A DNA stretch of 64,000 nucleotides from Apus apus (lineage: Eukaryota; Chordata; Aves; Apodiformes; Apodidae), in NCBI RefSeq assembly GCF_020740795.1, contig NC_067312.1, positions 9,814,748-9,878,747 on the forward strand. Direction: 5' to 3'. Position numbers and translations under genes: made by a program. Shown one piece after another: positions 28,474-45,271 of this stretch. The stretch's first letter is position 1. Every line of letters starts with the position of its first letter. The notes under the pieces were generated by a model that saw only the letters and a program-made list of their open reading frames with translations, had not been told where the DNA came from and searched no databases.

Positions 28474-28803
28474 CTGCTTGAACTGCTCCTCGTAGGTCCA
28501 CTCATGGTGCGTGGGAGGCGGCGGGTCGCGGGGCTCCCCTTCCTCTTCTTCCTCCTCCTCCTCCTCCTCCCCCTCTTCCTCCTCCTCCTCCCCCGCGGCT
28601 GCGGGCAGCGGGCGCGGGCCGGGGGCCGGGCGGCGGCGGGGAGCGGCGGGCGGCGGCCCGGGGCCAGGCTCGGCCAGGGGCCGTCGGGGAGAGCCGTCGG
28701 GACCACGGGCCAGGCGGGCCGCCTGCTGCCGCTGCAGGCTCTCCATCACCGCCGCCAAACGCAGCCCCCCCGCCGCCCCCGGCCCCCGCGGCGGGGCAGC
28801 CGG
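28474..28803 (-). CDS. ARID3C: ARID3C N-terminal coding exon (partial gene)
   Basis: ARID3C is a paralogue of ARID3A/Bright, a nuclear AT-hook-like DNA-binding regulator. From the ATG at 28744-28746 the exon encodes 91 residues. It starts with MESLQRQQAARLA, nearly identical to the human ARID3C start, then has a Pro/Arg/Gly-rich stretch (residues 15-51), a Glu run (53-71) and the signature EWTYEEQFKQ (82-91) that precedes the ARID domain. The exon ends in CAG before GTAAG (intron from 28473 downward), phase 0, at the same FKQ boundary as the paralogue. A good acceptor (CTGTGCCCGCAG) puts the 5' edge at 28803, 57 bp and in frame before the ATG. The ARID and REKLES exons are not found in the window. 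SIGMAR1 and GALT next door support the identity by synteny. Confidence 0.88.
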
Positions 28804-29520
28804 CTGCGGGCACAGGGCACGGCCTCAGCACCGCCACCGCCGGAGGAGGAGGAGGAAGGAGAGGAGGAAGCACCCCCCCCCACCCACCCGCTCTATCCCT
28901 CGATCCCGGGGGCCCTGCCCAAAAGTTGGCCGTGGAGCCGCCGCCGCCGCACCGGGCGCGGCAGCCGCTGCCGGAGCGGCTGCTGTCCCCGCCGGGACCA
29001 CCCGCCCCCCTCTCCGCTCTCAGCCAGCACCCTGCCCTCCCGGGAACCCTGCCCTCCGGGACCTCATCCCCGTACCTCCGGGGGACAACCTACCCGCTCC
29101 CACCGGGCACAGGTCCGACCGGGACCCCCGCCGCTGCCTCACGTGGAGTCCCCCTCCTCGGTTCGCTGGGGACTGTGTCTTGCGGGGACGCCCCCGCCCT
29201 CGTTCCCATCGGGGACCGCGTCTTACTGGAGACCCCCTCCCCGGTCCCATCGGAGATCTCCGCTCCGACGGTCTCACTGGGAAACCGCCTCCTACTGAGC
29301 CCCCTACCTACCCCGTCGCGGCCCCCTCGAGGACCCCGTCCCGATCCCGCCAGACAACCCCGCACCGGTACCACCGGACGCCCTGTCCTCCCGGCTCCCT
29401 CCTTCCGCTCCCACCGGGGACCCCAATCCCGCTCCTTCTCCGACCGGGGGTGCCCCTATCCCGCTCCCACCGTGCACCCCCGCGCTGCCGCACCCCCCGT
29501 CCCCCCCGTCCGGCCCTCAC

Positions 29521-29559
29521 CAGGGCGGGTTTGGCCGCCAGGCTGGGGTTTTCCACCAT
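29521..29559 (-). CDS. ARID3C: candidate upstream first coding exon of ARID3C
   Basis: On the minus strand an ATG at 29557-29559 has an excellent start context (GCCGGCGGC before ATGG). It opens 13 codons (MVENPSLAAKPAL) ending at CTG before GTGAGG, a good donor. Splicing to the acceptor at 28803 is phase 0 on both sides and reads through 19 further codons into the MESLQRQQ exon without a stop. It lies in the ARID3C CpG island. ARID3A also begins upstream of its VMETL motif, so an N-terminal extension is reasonable. No homologue of these 13 residues is known to me, so this stays a proposal. Confidence 0.4.
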
Positions 29560-29704
29560 GCCGCCGGCTCCAAGCGCCGCCCGGGGCTGGCCCCGCCGTC
29601 CCGGGGGGGCACGGCCGGCTGCTCCGCCCGGTCCCGGCCCGCCGCTCACATGGCGCCGCGCCCGCCGATATTTCTTTTATTCCGCAGCAGATGAGGGTGG
29701 GTGG

Positions 29705-29786
29705 GATTTTTTCCCTCTTTTCTTTCTTTCTCTCTTTCTTTTTTTTTTTTTTTTTCTTTTTTTTTTTTTTTTCTTTCCTTCCCTGC
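29705..29786 (+). repeat. polypyrimidine / poly-T tract
   Basis: An almost uninterrupted run of T and C with two long T stretches, immediately upstream of the ARID3C CpG island (in ARID3C direction). It could be a retroelement A-tail read on the other strand, or simple slippage. Confidence 0.85.
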
Positions 29787-30079
29787 AACAAGTGGCAGGC
29801 AGGCAGCAACACCCCTCCCCGCTCCCATTTGCTAGCGCACGTCGAGGGAGTCATCCTGGGAGGGCCGGGCTTGCGGCAGCCCCAGGGAATCACCCCGGGA
29901 CCGGCCCGTCGAGAGCCGGCCAGGGCCGCCCTGTGCGGGGCCGCGGCAGGGGATGGGGCGGGGGGGGGGCAGGGGTCTGGGCCGGCAGCAGTTAGTCTGT
30001 GTGGGGGACAGGGTGCATGCATGGGGGTGCTGGGATGAAGGGAGGGCACAGATGGGTGTCCAGAGCGTCCAGTTAGGCA

Positions 30080-30800
30080 GACATGGATGTGTGGGGAGAG
30101 GGGAGTGTGTACACGGGAGGGGTGTGCAAGAGATCTGTGCACCCGTGTAAGTGGGTCCTGCACCCATTGCACACGTGTAGAGTGTCTGTGGATGTATAAA
30201 TACCTGTGTGTGCTTGGAGGAGGTAGCACATTTCGTGTACATGTTTGTACAGTCAGGCTGTGTTTGTGCATGTGTCCACACGATGGGTGAGCTGAGTGTG
30301 CTGTGTGCTTGTGTGTGCAGCACTGGAACACGCGTGCATCTGCGTGCACCAGGAGAGGTGAGCACATCACACCTGTGTGTAGTGTCTGAACACACATGTG
30401 CATCTGTGCACACAGGGAGAGGTGAGCACAGCGCATGTGTGCGTGCAGGGCAGCCTGTGCAGACCCGCTGGGAGCCCAGTGTGTGTGTGCTGCATATGCA
30501 CGCTGTGTTTGAGAAGTCTGTGCACCCCGGGGGAGCAGAGGATGTGCATGGATTGGACAGAGCCCTTCCCATCGACGTGCGTGTGTGTGCAGCCGTGTGC
30601 ATTGTCAGAGGGGCCAAGCATGTACAGCGTGTGCACACGCTTGTGTGTGCGCTGTTGGGGCAACACAAAGTGCTTACATGTGTATGCTGGCAGCTGGGTG
30701 TGTGCTTCTGTGCTCTCCTGCAGGTGTGTGAGACCTGTGCTGGGAGGGGCAGAGGTGTGCACTGTGTGTGCAGGCAGGCGTGTGCACACTGCTGTGTTTG
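30080..30800 (+). repeat. TG-rich imperfect minisatellite-like block
   Basis: About 700 bases dominated by GTGTGTGC, TGTGCA and GTGCACAC words without a fixed unit, between the ARID3C CpG island and SIGMAR1. The long open frames across it (rich in Cys, Val, His and Thr) are artefacts of the repeat. Alternating purine-pyrimidine sequence of this kind can adopt Z-DNA. Confidence 0.8.
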
Positions 30801-30869
30801 GGGAGGTGGGTGTCACCAAAGGGTGTTTTCGGGCAAGCTGCAAGCACTGAGCCCTGACCTCCGTCTGTA

Positions 30870-33800
30870 AGAACTGGGAGGGAGGGGGGTGTCGCTGCAA
30901 AGCACCCCATGCTGCTGGCATCTGAGACCTGCCCAGAGTTTTGGGCCACCCAGGGGTCCCCTTGAGAGATGCCCAGACTGTGGCCAAAGGGCTTAGACTG
31001 CAACATGGCCTGGACCCCCAAACAGGGTCCCAGAGCCCCAGCCCCTGCCTAGCGTGGGCAGGATGAAGCCAAACATCACTGTCACTGGAGGGATTCAGTG
31101 GTCCTGGCTTGCCCTGTGTGCCTGCTTGCAGCAGTGCAAACTGAGGCACTTGAGTACCATCCAGAGCATCTCTGGATATCAGACAAGGGCATTAGCTGGG
31201 ATGAGCATACAGCACTCTGCATCCACAGCACCTCACTGCCCCAGGTGTGCCAGAGCCCATGGGGAAGCACAGAATTTCACCCAGCAGCAGCATCCCCATG
31301 CTGTTCCTGCACTCCCCCTCCACCTGCCTTGCCTGCCAGTTTTTTCCTGACTCCTCTTTTATACAAAGGCAGCTTTGGCAGGAGGCAAACAAGGTGCTTG
31401 CTCTTCCCTCAGCATTTTTTTTTTTTTTTTTTTTTCCCCAGGCAGCTGCAGGGCCAGCACAAGTCCCTGGGGGATGAGCAGCAGCAGCAACCTGCAAAAC
31501 CAGCATGCAAGGGACAATGGCTTTGGTCCCATCCTACAACCAGGACAGCTTGTCACCGACAAGCTGCTGTCCTCGATGTTGGTGGCATGGGGTGACAGGA
31601 GGTCTGGGTGCCAAGGACTGCTGGCTCTGTTCCCTCTGGGGCCACCTGTGTGCTGCAGGGACCAGGGACAGCCAATATGAGCCAAGTCTTGCCTTTTTCT
31701 CAAAGCCTTTTGCAAAAAACAGCCACTGGCCACAGGTACAACAGGAGCTGGCTTTGCTCTTGGGCTCCACAGCCCTGGCTGAGCCTCTACCCCTGTCATC
31801 GTGTCCCTTTGGGGAGAAAAGTAGAAAAGCCACCAGTTGTGGGCTCTCCAGCTTCCCTGAGTGCATCTCTGGAAAAACTGTCTCCTGTCCTTCCACAGTA
31901 CTGGGGATCCCTGGGGCTTCTCCAGCTCCTGGCAGCCCGGCCAGGCTCTGTGAAGCATCCTCAACAGAGAGAGGCTCTGCCGGAAAAATGAGCCCCTTCC
32001 CTGGGAGAGCAGGGCTGCTCCCGACCCCGCAGGGCCCCTGGGCACTGTTTATCTTTGTGCAGGAGATAAAGCAGCTGTCGACCATCCCATGTCAGGACTG
32101 GACAGCTGTGGCTCGCCTGGGCCCATCCCATCTCCACTGCGGCAGGGGTAGGGACCTCCCAGTGCTTGCCAGCTCCCCTAAGCATCAGTTTGTCAACAGC
32201 CAGCCAACAATCCTGCGAAGTTGTCCCGGTAAGATAAGACTGGGCACCATCTGAGGGGAATCCACAGAACCAGCAACACCCCAGGACTCATTCTGCCTGT
32301 TCCCATCACACAGAGCTCCCCTCTGGTACTGCTGCATTGCATGCCAGGGTGCTGGCATGCTCTGTGCTGGGCTGTGCCCCATACCCTGCACAGCAGGGCG
32401 CAGAGGGAGTTGAGTTGAAGGCTGGGCTGGGTGGAATGGGTCAGATGTGAGGGCGATGGGATTTCTCTAAGACCCAGCAGGAACCCAAGCATTTGGGGAA
32501 GCTATCCTCCTCCCTTTTGGGGTGCTCGGATCAGCATGGCACCCAGGGGTGAAGAATGTGGCCAGACTGGCTAGTGTCAGCACCGAGACCTGCCTGGGGT
32601 GCAGCATGTCCCATTGCCCTGGGCATGGCCACCAAAGGACCTGGCCCAGTTGGGCCGGTTCCTCCCTAGAGCCTCTGCAGTGATAACGATGGCTCTGGGG
32701 CTCTGCACGTGTGTGACAAAGGTGTTGCCTTGCTCAGGCTCTATCTGGGGCACAATGCAGGTCCGTGTCCTCACCACCCTCCTGCTCAGCATCTCTGCAC
32801 CGTGGGGTCTGGTGACACTCCTAGCTGGAGAGAAAGAGAAATCCCCCAGACAAACGGCTATCGACGGCTGCGGCTGCGGCGGCACGGATAGATACTGGGA
32901 GTATAGACTGGCATGGCAGACAACGGAGCAGATTGAGAGATACTCGGAGCAGAGAGATACTGCAGGAGGAATGGGGAGATAGATCCTGTGGGCTGATCAA
33001 TACCCACTGCATGCAGAGGGACAACAAGATAGACTGAGCTGCAGGGGGAAGGTGTTTGGTGGGCAGCGATGTGCATTTGTCTTGGTGACGGCTCTGGGGA
33101 GATGCCACTTGTGGTCACTTCAGCTGAGGTTGTGACAAAGATGGATCCATGGTGCAGGTGCCTGTGGCTGAATCTCCTTGCCCTTTGCTGGCCACCACAC
33201 ATGGGTTAAGTGTCCTTTGATGTGCCCTGGAGTCCACCCGGTCTGAGTACCAAAGGGTGTGTATCTCCCATGCCTCCTGGTCTGCAGCTCTGCAGAGATA
33301 TCCCTGCCACCTGTGGGCATCTCAAAGGATGTTGGGTGCCTGCCGGCAGCTTGAGTGCAAGACCTGGCCTTGGGTCAGGGGCTGTGCTTGAGCTGGGTGA
33401 CTGTGTATGAGTTGTCACCTCATGCCTCTTTCTCCATGTGAATCAAATGATGGCAAGGTGCAGGGAGCTGTGTCAGTCCAGTACAGATTTGTCATGGATG
33501 AGGGGAAGTGTGGAGGAAGAGGCAGTAAGAGGCTGCAAGACATGCTGTGTCCAGGATCCATCGTTCACCTCCTGGTCACTGGGGATGCTTAAGAGACCTT
33601 AACAGGCTGCAAACACCCACCACAAAAGGGAAGGGCTGCTTTTTGGAACCCTTAATTGCCTGGCGCTGTCCCTGCTCAGTGCTGGGATGTGGTCAACCCC
33701 TCCTGCCATAGCAAAGCAGCCTGGGCTCCTGGGTCCCAGGGCAGTGCCATCCCAGTGACACTTGCCCAAGTCACCTTGTGCTGTCTGGTTCCTCTGGCAG

Positions 33801-33889
33801 GCACATCCCATCTTAGCTGGAGGAGCCCTTCCCTGGATGGGGCTGCAGGCCCTGCAGCCAGGCTGGGGGGCGGGGGGGCGGAATCCTCC
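30870..33889. other. intergenic between SIGMAR1 and ARID3C, nothing recognised
   Basis: Moderately GC-rich unique sequence with one poly-T tract. The overlapping frames of 165-250 codons near 31.4-32.3 kb occur on both strands at once and carry no domain. Confidence 0.6.
31415..31435 (+). repeat. poly-T tract (21 T)
   Basis: A homopolymer of 21 T between ARID3C and SIGMAR1, preceded by a pyrimidine-rich lead and followed by CCCCAG. No retroelement body is evident. Confidence 0.9.
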
Positions 33890-34145
33890 GCCTGTGATGG
33901 AGTTATTGACACGGGCGCTACGGAAAACACTGCTGAGATTGTTCACACTAATGTTATTTAGCAGCAATATTTCCGTAATAAAAGAAATCAATGGGTAAGA
34001 GAAAAGACCTGTCCAGAGCTTTGATTTTCTCATTTTAATGGCATACTTATTTACTCCCACCAGCGTGCCCATTGGATTTTCATTACGTGGCCTTCGCTGT
34101 AAGTGGAGCAGTATTGATACGAGCTGCTGAGTTAGCGCCTTCCCG
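33890..34145. other. candidate conserved noncoding element
   Basis: A unique, complex AT-rich segment containing TAATGTTATTTAGCAG, AATAAAAGAAATCAATGGG and TCATTTTAATGGCAT, with no open frame. It stands out from the CA repeat that follows and from the GC-rich flanks. It has the texture of a vertebrate noncoding enhancer, but conservation cannot be measured here. Confidence 0.35.
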
Positions 34146-34244
34146 TGCAGGCCGGCGAGGGATTGCTCGTGTTCCTCCACAGGGCTCTGCTGAACCCCAG
34201 GGAACGGGCAGAGCATGGGGCCAGGGAGGCCTCGCAGCCCATGG

Positions 34245-34750
34245 GAACACACACACACACAGCCTGCCCACGCACATGTGCACACATGCTCTGCCTCTGA
34301 GCACATGGGCGTGCATGCATGTATACCTGGTTGTTCTGCTGGTCTGCACACACACCTGTGCACTTGCGATCGTGCACACACACACACACACGCACACACT
34401 CGTCTCACTGCACAGGCACATACACACGCATGACTCTTCTGCCTACACACATAAAACATGAAAATCCCACCCATATGTGCCTGAGCACTCACACTTGTGC
34501 ACCCGCTCCAACTGTATGGATGGATGCCCAGTTGTTCTACCTGCACACACACGTGTGCAACCACCGCCTGTTCTGCCAAAACCCACCTGCAAACTGTTCT
34601 ACCTACACACATGCACACACCTACACATGCCCAACTGCCCTGCCGAGACACACACAACTGTCCTGCTTGCACCTACACACACACCTGCATGCAACTTGTC
34701 TGCCAGCACGGGCACACACTCAGATGCACGCACACAGGCCACATACCCTG
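34245..34750 (+). repeat. CA-rich imperfect repeat block
   Basis: About 500 bases of CACACA, CACATGC and GCACACAC words with interruptions. This is the complementary composition of the TG block at 30.1-30.8 kb, so the two lie in inverted orientation about 3.4 kb apart. It produces spurious long frames on both strands. Confidence 0.8.
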
Positions 34751-35212
34751 TGATTCCCTCCTGTGCCTATTGCACACTGGAGGGAGTGTGCGTATCTGTG
34801 TGAACCTCTCAGGACCAACCCATTGCACTGGGGGTCTCTCCTCCCCCAGGGCTGCACACCCACCATCAGCACCATCTCCTAAAAGGATGGAGCTCCCAGA
34901 CTCTTGGGTCCACTCTGGAAGCAGGGCCCTAGTACCCACTCAGGCTTCTGGGACCCCAGCAATGGCAGTGGAGAGAGGAGTAACAGCACCATCTCCTGCC
35001 GATCCCTGGGAGCTGAAACGGGCCTGATCCTGCACTGCACCCCACAGCTCCCAGGACCCCAAGCAGGATGATGCTGACATCCATCTGTCCCCATGTACCA
35101 GCAGGACTCCCACTGAGCCCAGAGCCGGATGGATCTAGCACTGCTCCCTGTGACAGGGTCTCATCACACTCCAGAGACTCTCCCAGGGACCTGAGAGGGT
35201 GGGATGAACAAT

Positions 35213-36411
35213 TTTATTACCGATTATCTCTTTTCAGGTGACAAATTAAGAAGCAGCCCACGTGCGGGGCTGCCAGTCAGCAGGATGGGGACAGTCCAGG
35301 GAGCAGGAGGAGCAACATGCTGCAGGACTGGTGGCCAGGGACACAGACGTTAGTTTGGCAGCAGCACGGAGGTGAAAGTCCTCCACCAAGCAGCGAGCCC
35401 ACAAAGGTCTGGCCACAGGGCTGCAAACAGGGTCTGCAGCCCAGCTCGGTCAGGAATCCATGGTGCTCCCTTGGTGTCTGGAACCCTGTGCTGGGAGCTG
35501 AATGGGGTGGCTCTCCCCAGGGGGCCTCACAGCCAGGGGAAGCATTTCAAGGTCAAAGATCCCATCCTGAGCTAGTACAGAGGTTTGGGCACCCGCAACA
35601 CTAGGAGTGAGCACAGCCCAGAGGCCACGCAGGACAGGCTCTTGGTTAAGGCGACATACGGTGGCTCTCCTCCTTGGAGGGGACTGACGAGAGGACTGTG
35701 AGGAAAGGGATCCCCATCCCCTGGGGCAGATGACACACAGGGGACCAAAAGGGACCTGCAGAACAGAAGCTGGGAATCTCCTCACTACCAGGGAGTCCCA
35801 GCACAGATCCTGCCCTGTGCCAGGTGGACACTGTGTGCTGCCAGCCCACATCAATGGGGACAGAGCCATGGGAGATGCTGCCAGCTGGATACAGCACCCT
35901 GTGCTGTCCACAGCCCTGGGAGCCTGCCAGGGAGACAGGGAACCTCTTGGCCGACCTCTACAGAAGGTGCTTTGGCCCAGCTCATCCTGTGCACCCTGCC
36001 CCAAGGGCAGCATCCTCCTCCTGATGTCTCAGAAGCTGCAGAAATTTTGCAGAGCCTGGGGACAGTGAGCTCCAGCCTCTCTCCCACTGCGTGCCGAGGC
36101 CACACAGCGTTGTTAGCACCCCACGAGGCCACTCCAGCTCCCGAGGGATGGAAAAGCAGGGTGTGTATCTGATCAATATGTGGGGAGAGGCAGGTAGTAA
36201 AGAAAACTGGCAGTCTGTTTGCTGTGACTGCCACAGTTCCTCTGCCCTGGCACCCAGGTAGCCTTTAGGGAAGGACAGAGCAATCTGGGGGAGGCACAGG
36301 GGGGTCTCCTGCTGTCTCTGCTAGAGCCTGGGCTCAGGGAGAAGGAAGGGGGAAGAAGGCTGGAAGGAGAGGAGCCAGCTGTGCCTGGCAGGATGCCCCA
36401 GTGGGCCAGGC
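35213..36411 (-). other. SIGMAR1: probable SIGMAR1 3' UTR with polyadenylation signal
   Basis: Downstream of the SIGMAR1 stop codon (36412-36414) no further coding exon is seen. The first clear AATAAA on the minus strand lies at 35213-35218, which would give a 3' UTR of about 1.2 kb. That is plausible for this gene, whose vertebrate transcripts carry long 3' UTRs. The end point is inferred from the hexamer only. Confidence 0.5.
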
Positions 36412-42406
<5,995 letters not shown>

Positions 42407-42790
42407 TGGGGAGCAGTGGAGCCTGCCCTTGGCTCTGCTGGCTGAGGCTAAGGAGAAGAGTCAGCTGGGTTGGTGAGAGCGGAGGCATGGGAGCTCATGT
42501 CACTTGTGAGCCCTGTGACCTCCCAGCTTCTCCTGAGCCTTGTCACAGCTTGGTCTGGCTTGGGGACTGGTTTTGCCTGTTCCGGTACCCTGGTCCTAAG
42601 CCTGTGGCATCCTTGCACAGGCAGTGCTGTTCCTTGTCTCCTTCCCCATCTCAGTCTGTCTTCCACCTCTGCAGTGTACTCCTACCACCACTAAAGGGCT
42701 TACCCTCCTTACCAGTCCAGTCTTACTGGTGGGACTGGGAGTGCTGCCTGTCCCCCACCCCTCAGCCAATAAAACCTGGAAGCAAAGTGC
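42407..42790 (+). other. GALT: GALT 3' UTR and polyadenylation signal
   Basis: The GALT stop codon ends at 42406. A canonical AATAAA follows at 42768-42773, in the context CAGCCAATAAAACC. Cleavage is expected 10-30 bases beyond it, giving a 3' UTR of roughly 380 bases. No other open frame of interest lies in this stretch. Confidence 0.8.
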
Positions 42791-42799
42791 CTTTGCCTG

Positions 42800-44739
42800 T
42801 GCCCTCATGGCCCTGAGTGGGAAGTTTGGGGTCCCTAATGGGCACCCCCAACTCGATGGGGTGAGCAATCCTGGGGGCTGCAAGGGCTGTGCCGGTTGCT
42901 CCATGTTGCTCGCTGTTGTCTCGGTCTCTGCGTTGCTTCCTCTTCCTCCCTGGGGGGAGCTCTGAGCCAATCTGTGACTGCTGCAGGCTCCAGGAGGAGT
43001 GGGAAGCAGAGAGGAGCTGATGTGGCCCCAGGAGTAGTCGGATCCTGGGAGAGGACTGGGAGATGCTGGCAAACATGCTGCATGGAGGCTGCTGGCCGGG
43101 GTGCTTGACTCTGGAGCTGCTTCTCTTACTCCTCTCTGCCTGGGGCAGCCCTGGTCCTGCCTTCTGCAAGTACTGGGACTGCTGTGTGGAGCTGCCGGGA
43201 TGCAGCAAGGGGCTGGTTCAGTGCTAGCCTGGAGGCTGTAAGGGCACCCAGCCCTGCTCATGGTGCTGTTGCTTCTTTTCTCCTTCCCTGTGCCCACCCA
43301 GGGCGTGTGGCACCAATAGTCCCATCCCTGGGCTGAGCTGAGGGATGCTGCAACCAGCTCTGTTCCCCCCCTTGTAGCCCCTTCCCCATGGAACCCCTGG
43401 TGCTCTGCAGGCATAGGTCCTGGACAGTGATGCACCACAGCTGATGTGGGGAGGGATGCCCAGCACCATCTGCTATCGCTTCTTCGCACAAATAGTTTTT
43501 ATTTGTCACTGAAGAGCCATTCTCATAACTCCTTAATGAGGCCCCTATCCTTGTCAAGTCCGTGTGTGGCCTCCTGGGAGCTAGAAATACTTAGCAAGGA
43601 GAGAAATGCTCATTCTCCTGCCTACAAGGGGGCAGTACCCCACCTGTGCCATCTTGGCATTGCTCCCACATCCCTACCCATGGGGCTGGGGCAGGAAAGG
43701 GGACTCAGCCAGTGCAAGGCTCTTTTTCCTGCGTGCTGACCCCATCCTTCTCCCCTACCACTCCATCCCAGAGCCCACAAGCCACCCCACCCTTTGGCCT
43801 CAGGGCTGTCCAGGTGCTCAAGGGTTTTGGGGAGGGGGTGGTATGTTTTGGGGTGACTCTTGAGCTTGGAGCCACTGCTGTACACAGCATCTTGCCCTCT
43901 GTGGCATGGGCGGTGCGAGCTCAGAGTCTGCCCTCTTGCAAACAGATTTCTTCCCTCCTGGTGGTGTCCCAGAAGAAGGGTCTGTCACCCAGTGTGCAAG
44001 CAGCTGATCCACACACAATCGAGACACTTGCTCTGACATGCAGCTCTGTGCAGAAAAGGGAACAGGGGGGTATTCCACAAAGCAAGCTCAGCTTCCTGAG
44101 ACACAGGGTCTGCTTTTATACACAGAAACATGTAAAATTACATTCTGTCACTTCTATATGTGACAGGTTAACTAGTTCTTTGCTGAAAACTTTCACTACA
44201 CCGGCTCAAAGAGTGGGGGGCTTTTGTCAGCAGGGGTCCCTCCAGCCTGTGGGTGGGTATTTTAGTGTGCTAACAGTTCATTAATATGCTGATGGGATGT
44301 TAATGTGGTGAGTCCAATCAGTCAGTGTTTTCTACCTGGTGCTCAGGGCTGTAGCCAAGATAAGTTGTGGGGAGTGTTCCCTTCCATCCCTTTCATCTGT
44401 TTTGCAGGCTCGTGTCTCGAGGACGGGCTGTTGACTGCTTGGGACGTGTTTTCCTCTAGTTCTTGCTGTTTCGGTGTTACGTAAGCTCTGCTTTTATTCT
44501 GCGTGTCTCCTTGTTCTCTTTTATCCATTTCCCCCCCCCCCTCCTCCCCCCAGAAATGTTACTTGTTTCAATGAATACCCAACGTGGTGACAAGCAGTAC
44601 CCACCAGTGGGACAAGCAATGTCCATCTGGGCTTTGCGACCACCCCCCCTTGCAGCCCCTCACCCCTTCTCATCACAACAAACGCCTTTGCACCGGCCAC
44701 CGAACTTCCCCGCGCTTCCCCAGGGGCCCTGGCAAAGCG
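42800..44739. other. downstream of GALT, no gene seen
   Basis: Intergenic. A minus-strand AATAAA lies near 43497-43502, but no exon of a convergent gene is recognisable next to it. Fibronectin or cytokine-receptor motifs expected for IL11RA are absent. Confidence 0.55.
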
Positions 44740-45065
44740 GCAACAAATTGGCTTTAAATGTATGAATCCAGATTGGGGTAATTAGCCACGGAACCGATTG
44801 TAACGAAGCCAGTCATCTCCCTGCACGCGCAGTTAGCTCTGATTTAGGAGCCCACCAGCTCCCAGCCTGGGCTGCAGCGCCTCGGCCCGGGGCTGTAAAT
44901 GCAACTCGCAGTAAGTCAAGCGATATTAAACTTTACAGTCGCCGTCTTTGAAAACGAGACACTCTCTCTCCAGTAAATCAGAGCGAGGGGGACTGTAAAT
45001 ATCGAGGCAGGATCCATATTGCTTAATTAAGCAGCGCCTAATGAACAACCTGTTTGTTGTGTTGT
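44740..45065. other. candidate conserved noncoding element cluster
   Basis: Low-repeat sequence about 2 kb beyond GALT, with several homeodomain-like cores: GGGTAATTAGCCACGG, GCGATATTAAACTTTACAG, CATATTGCTTAATTAAGCAG and CTAATGAACAAC. CpGs survive here unlike in the flanks, and there is no long ORF. This is the most enhancer-like block in the window by eye. Confidence 0.4.
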
Positions 45066-45212
45066 GATTTAGGACAGAGGCTTGGGGGGGTGGTGCATGC
45101 TGAGGAGCGCCAGTACCAGTGCTGGGCTGCCCTTCCTGCCAGGCAGCAGCTGCTGGGGTTCAGCTACAGCTAAAATAGCTCAGAGACAACCTGGGAAATA
45201 ATTACCCCCCCC

Positions 45213-45271
45213 TTTTTTTTTTTTTTTTTTTTAGTAAAAATTAGCTCCCCCCTTTCAAAAAAAAAAAAAAA
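45213..45271. repeat. T20 / A15 inverted homopolymer pair
   Basis: Twenty T (45213-45232) and fifteen A (45257-45271) are separated by 24 bases. They could fold into an A:T hairpin. Runs of C precede both, giving a partly mirrored arrangement. Confidence 0.85.

Larger units (their letters stand above)
28474..29690 (-). promoter_or_regulatory. CpG island at the 5' end of ARID3C
   Basis: A dense CpG-rich, GC-rich segment spans the ARID3C exon and about 0.9 kb upstream of it. It ends abruptly at the AT-rich and pyrimidine stretch from 29,690. It is the only plausible ARID3C promoter here. The long plus-strand open frames across it (to 29,995) are by-products of low stop-codon density in GC-rich DNA. 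Confidence 0.7.

Noticed and set aside
28511-30038. Plus-strand frames of 494, 370 and 264 codons across the ARID3C CpG island
   Set aside because: They are shadows of stop-poor GC-rich DNA and Ser/Pro/Arg low-complexity. The minus-strand ARID3C exon explains the conserved part.
29456-30668. Minus-strand frames of 326 and 278 codons rich in His, Thr and Cys
   Set aside because: They come from the TG-rich block and a poly-T (poly-Lys) tract, not from a gene.
33599-34672. Minus-strand frame of 357 codons rich in Cys and Val
   Set aside because: It is generated by the CA-repeat block; the rest crosses AT-rich noncoding sequence with no domain.
43495-43505. Minus-strand AATAAA as the end of a convergent gene
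   Set aside because: No coding exon could be recognised upstream of it on that strand.
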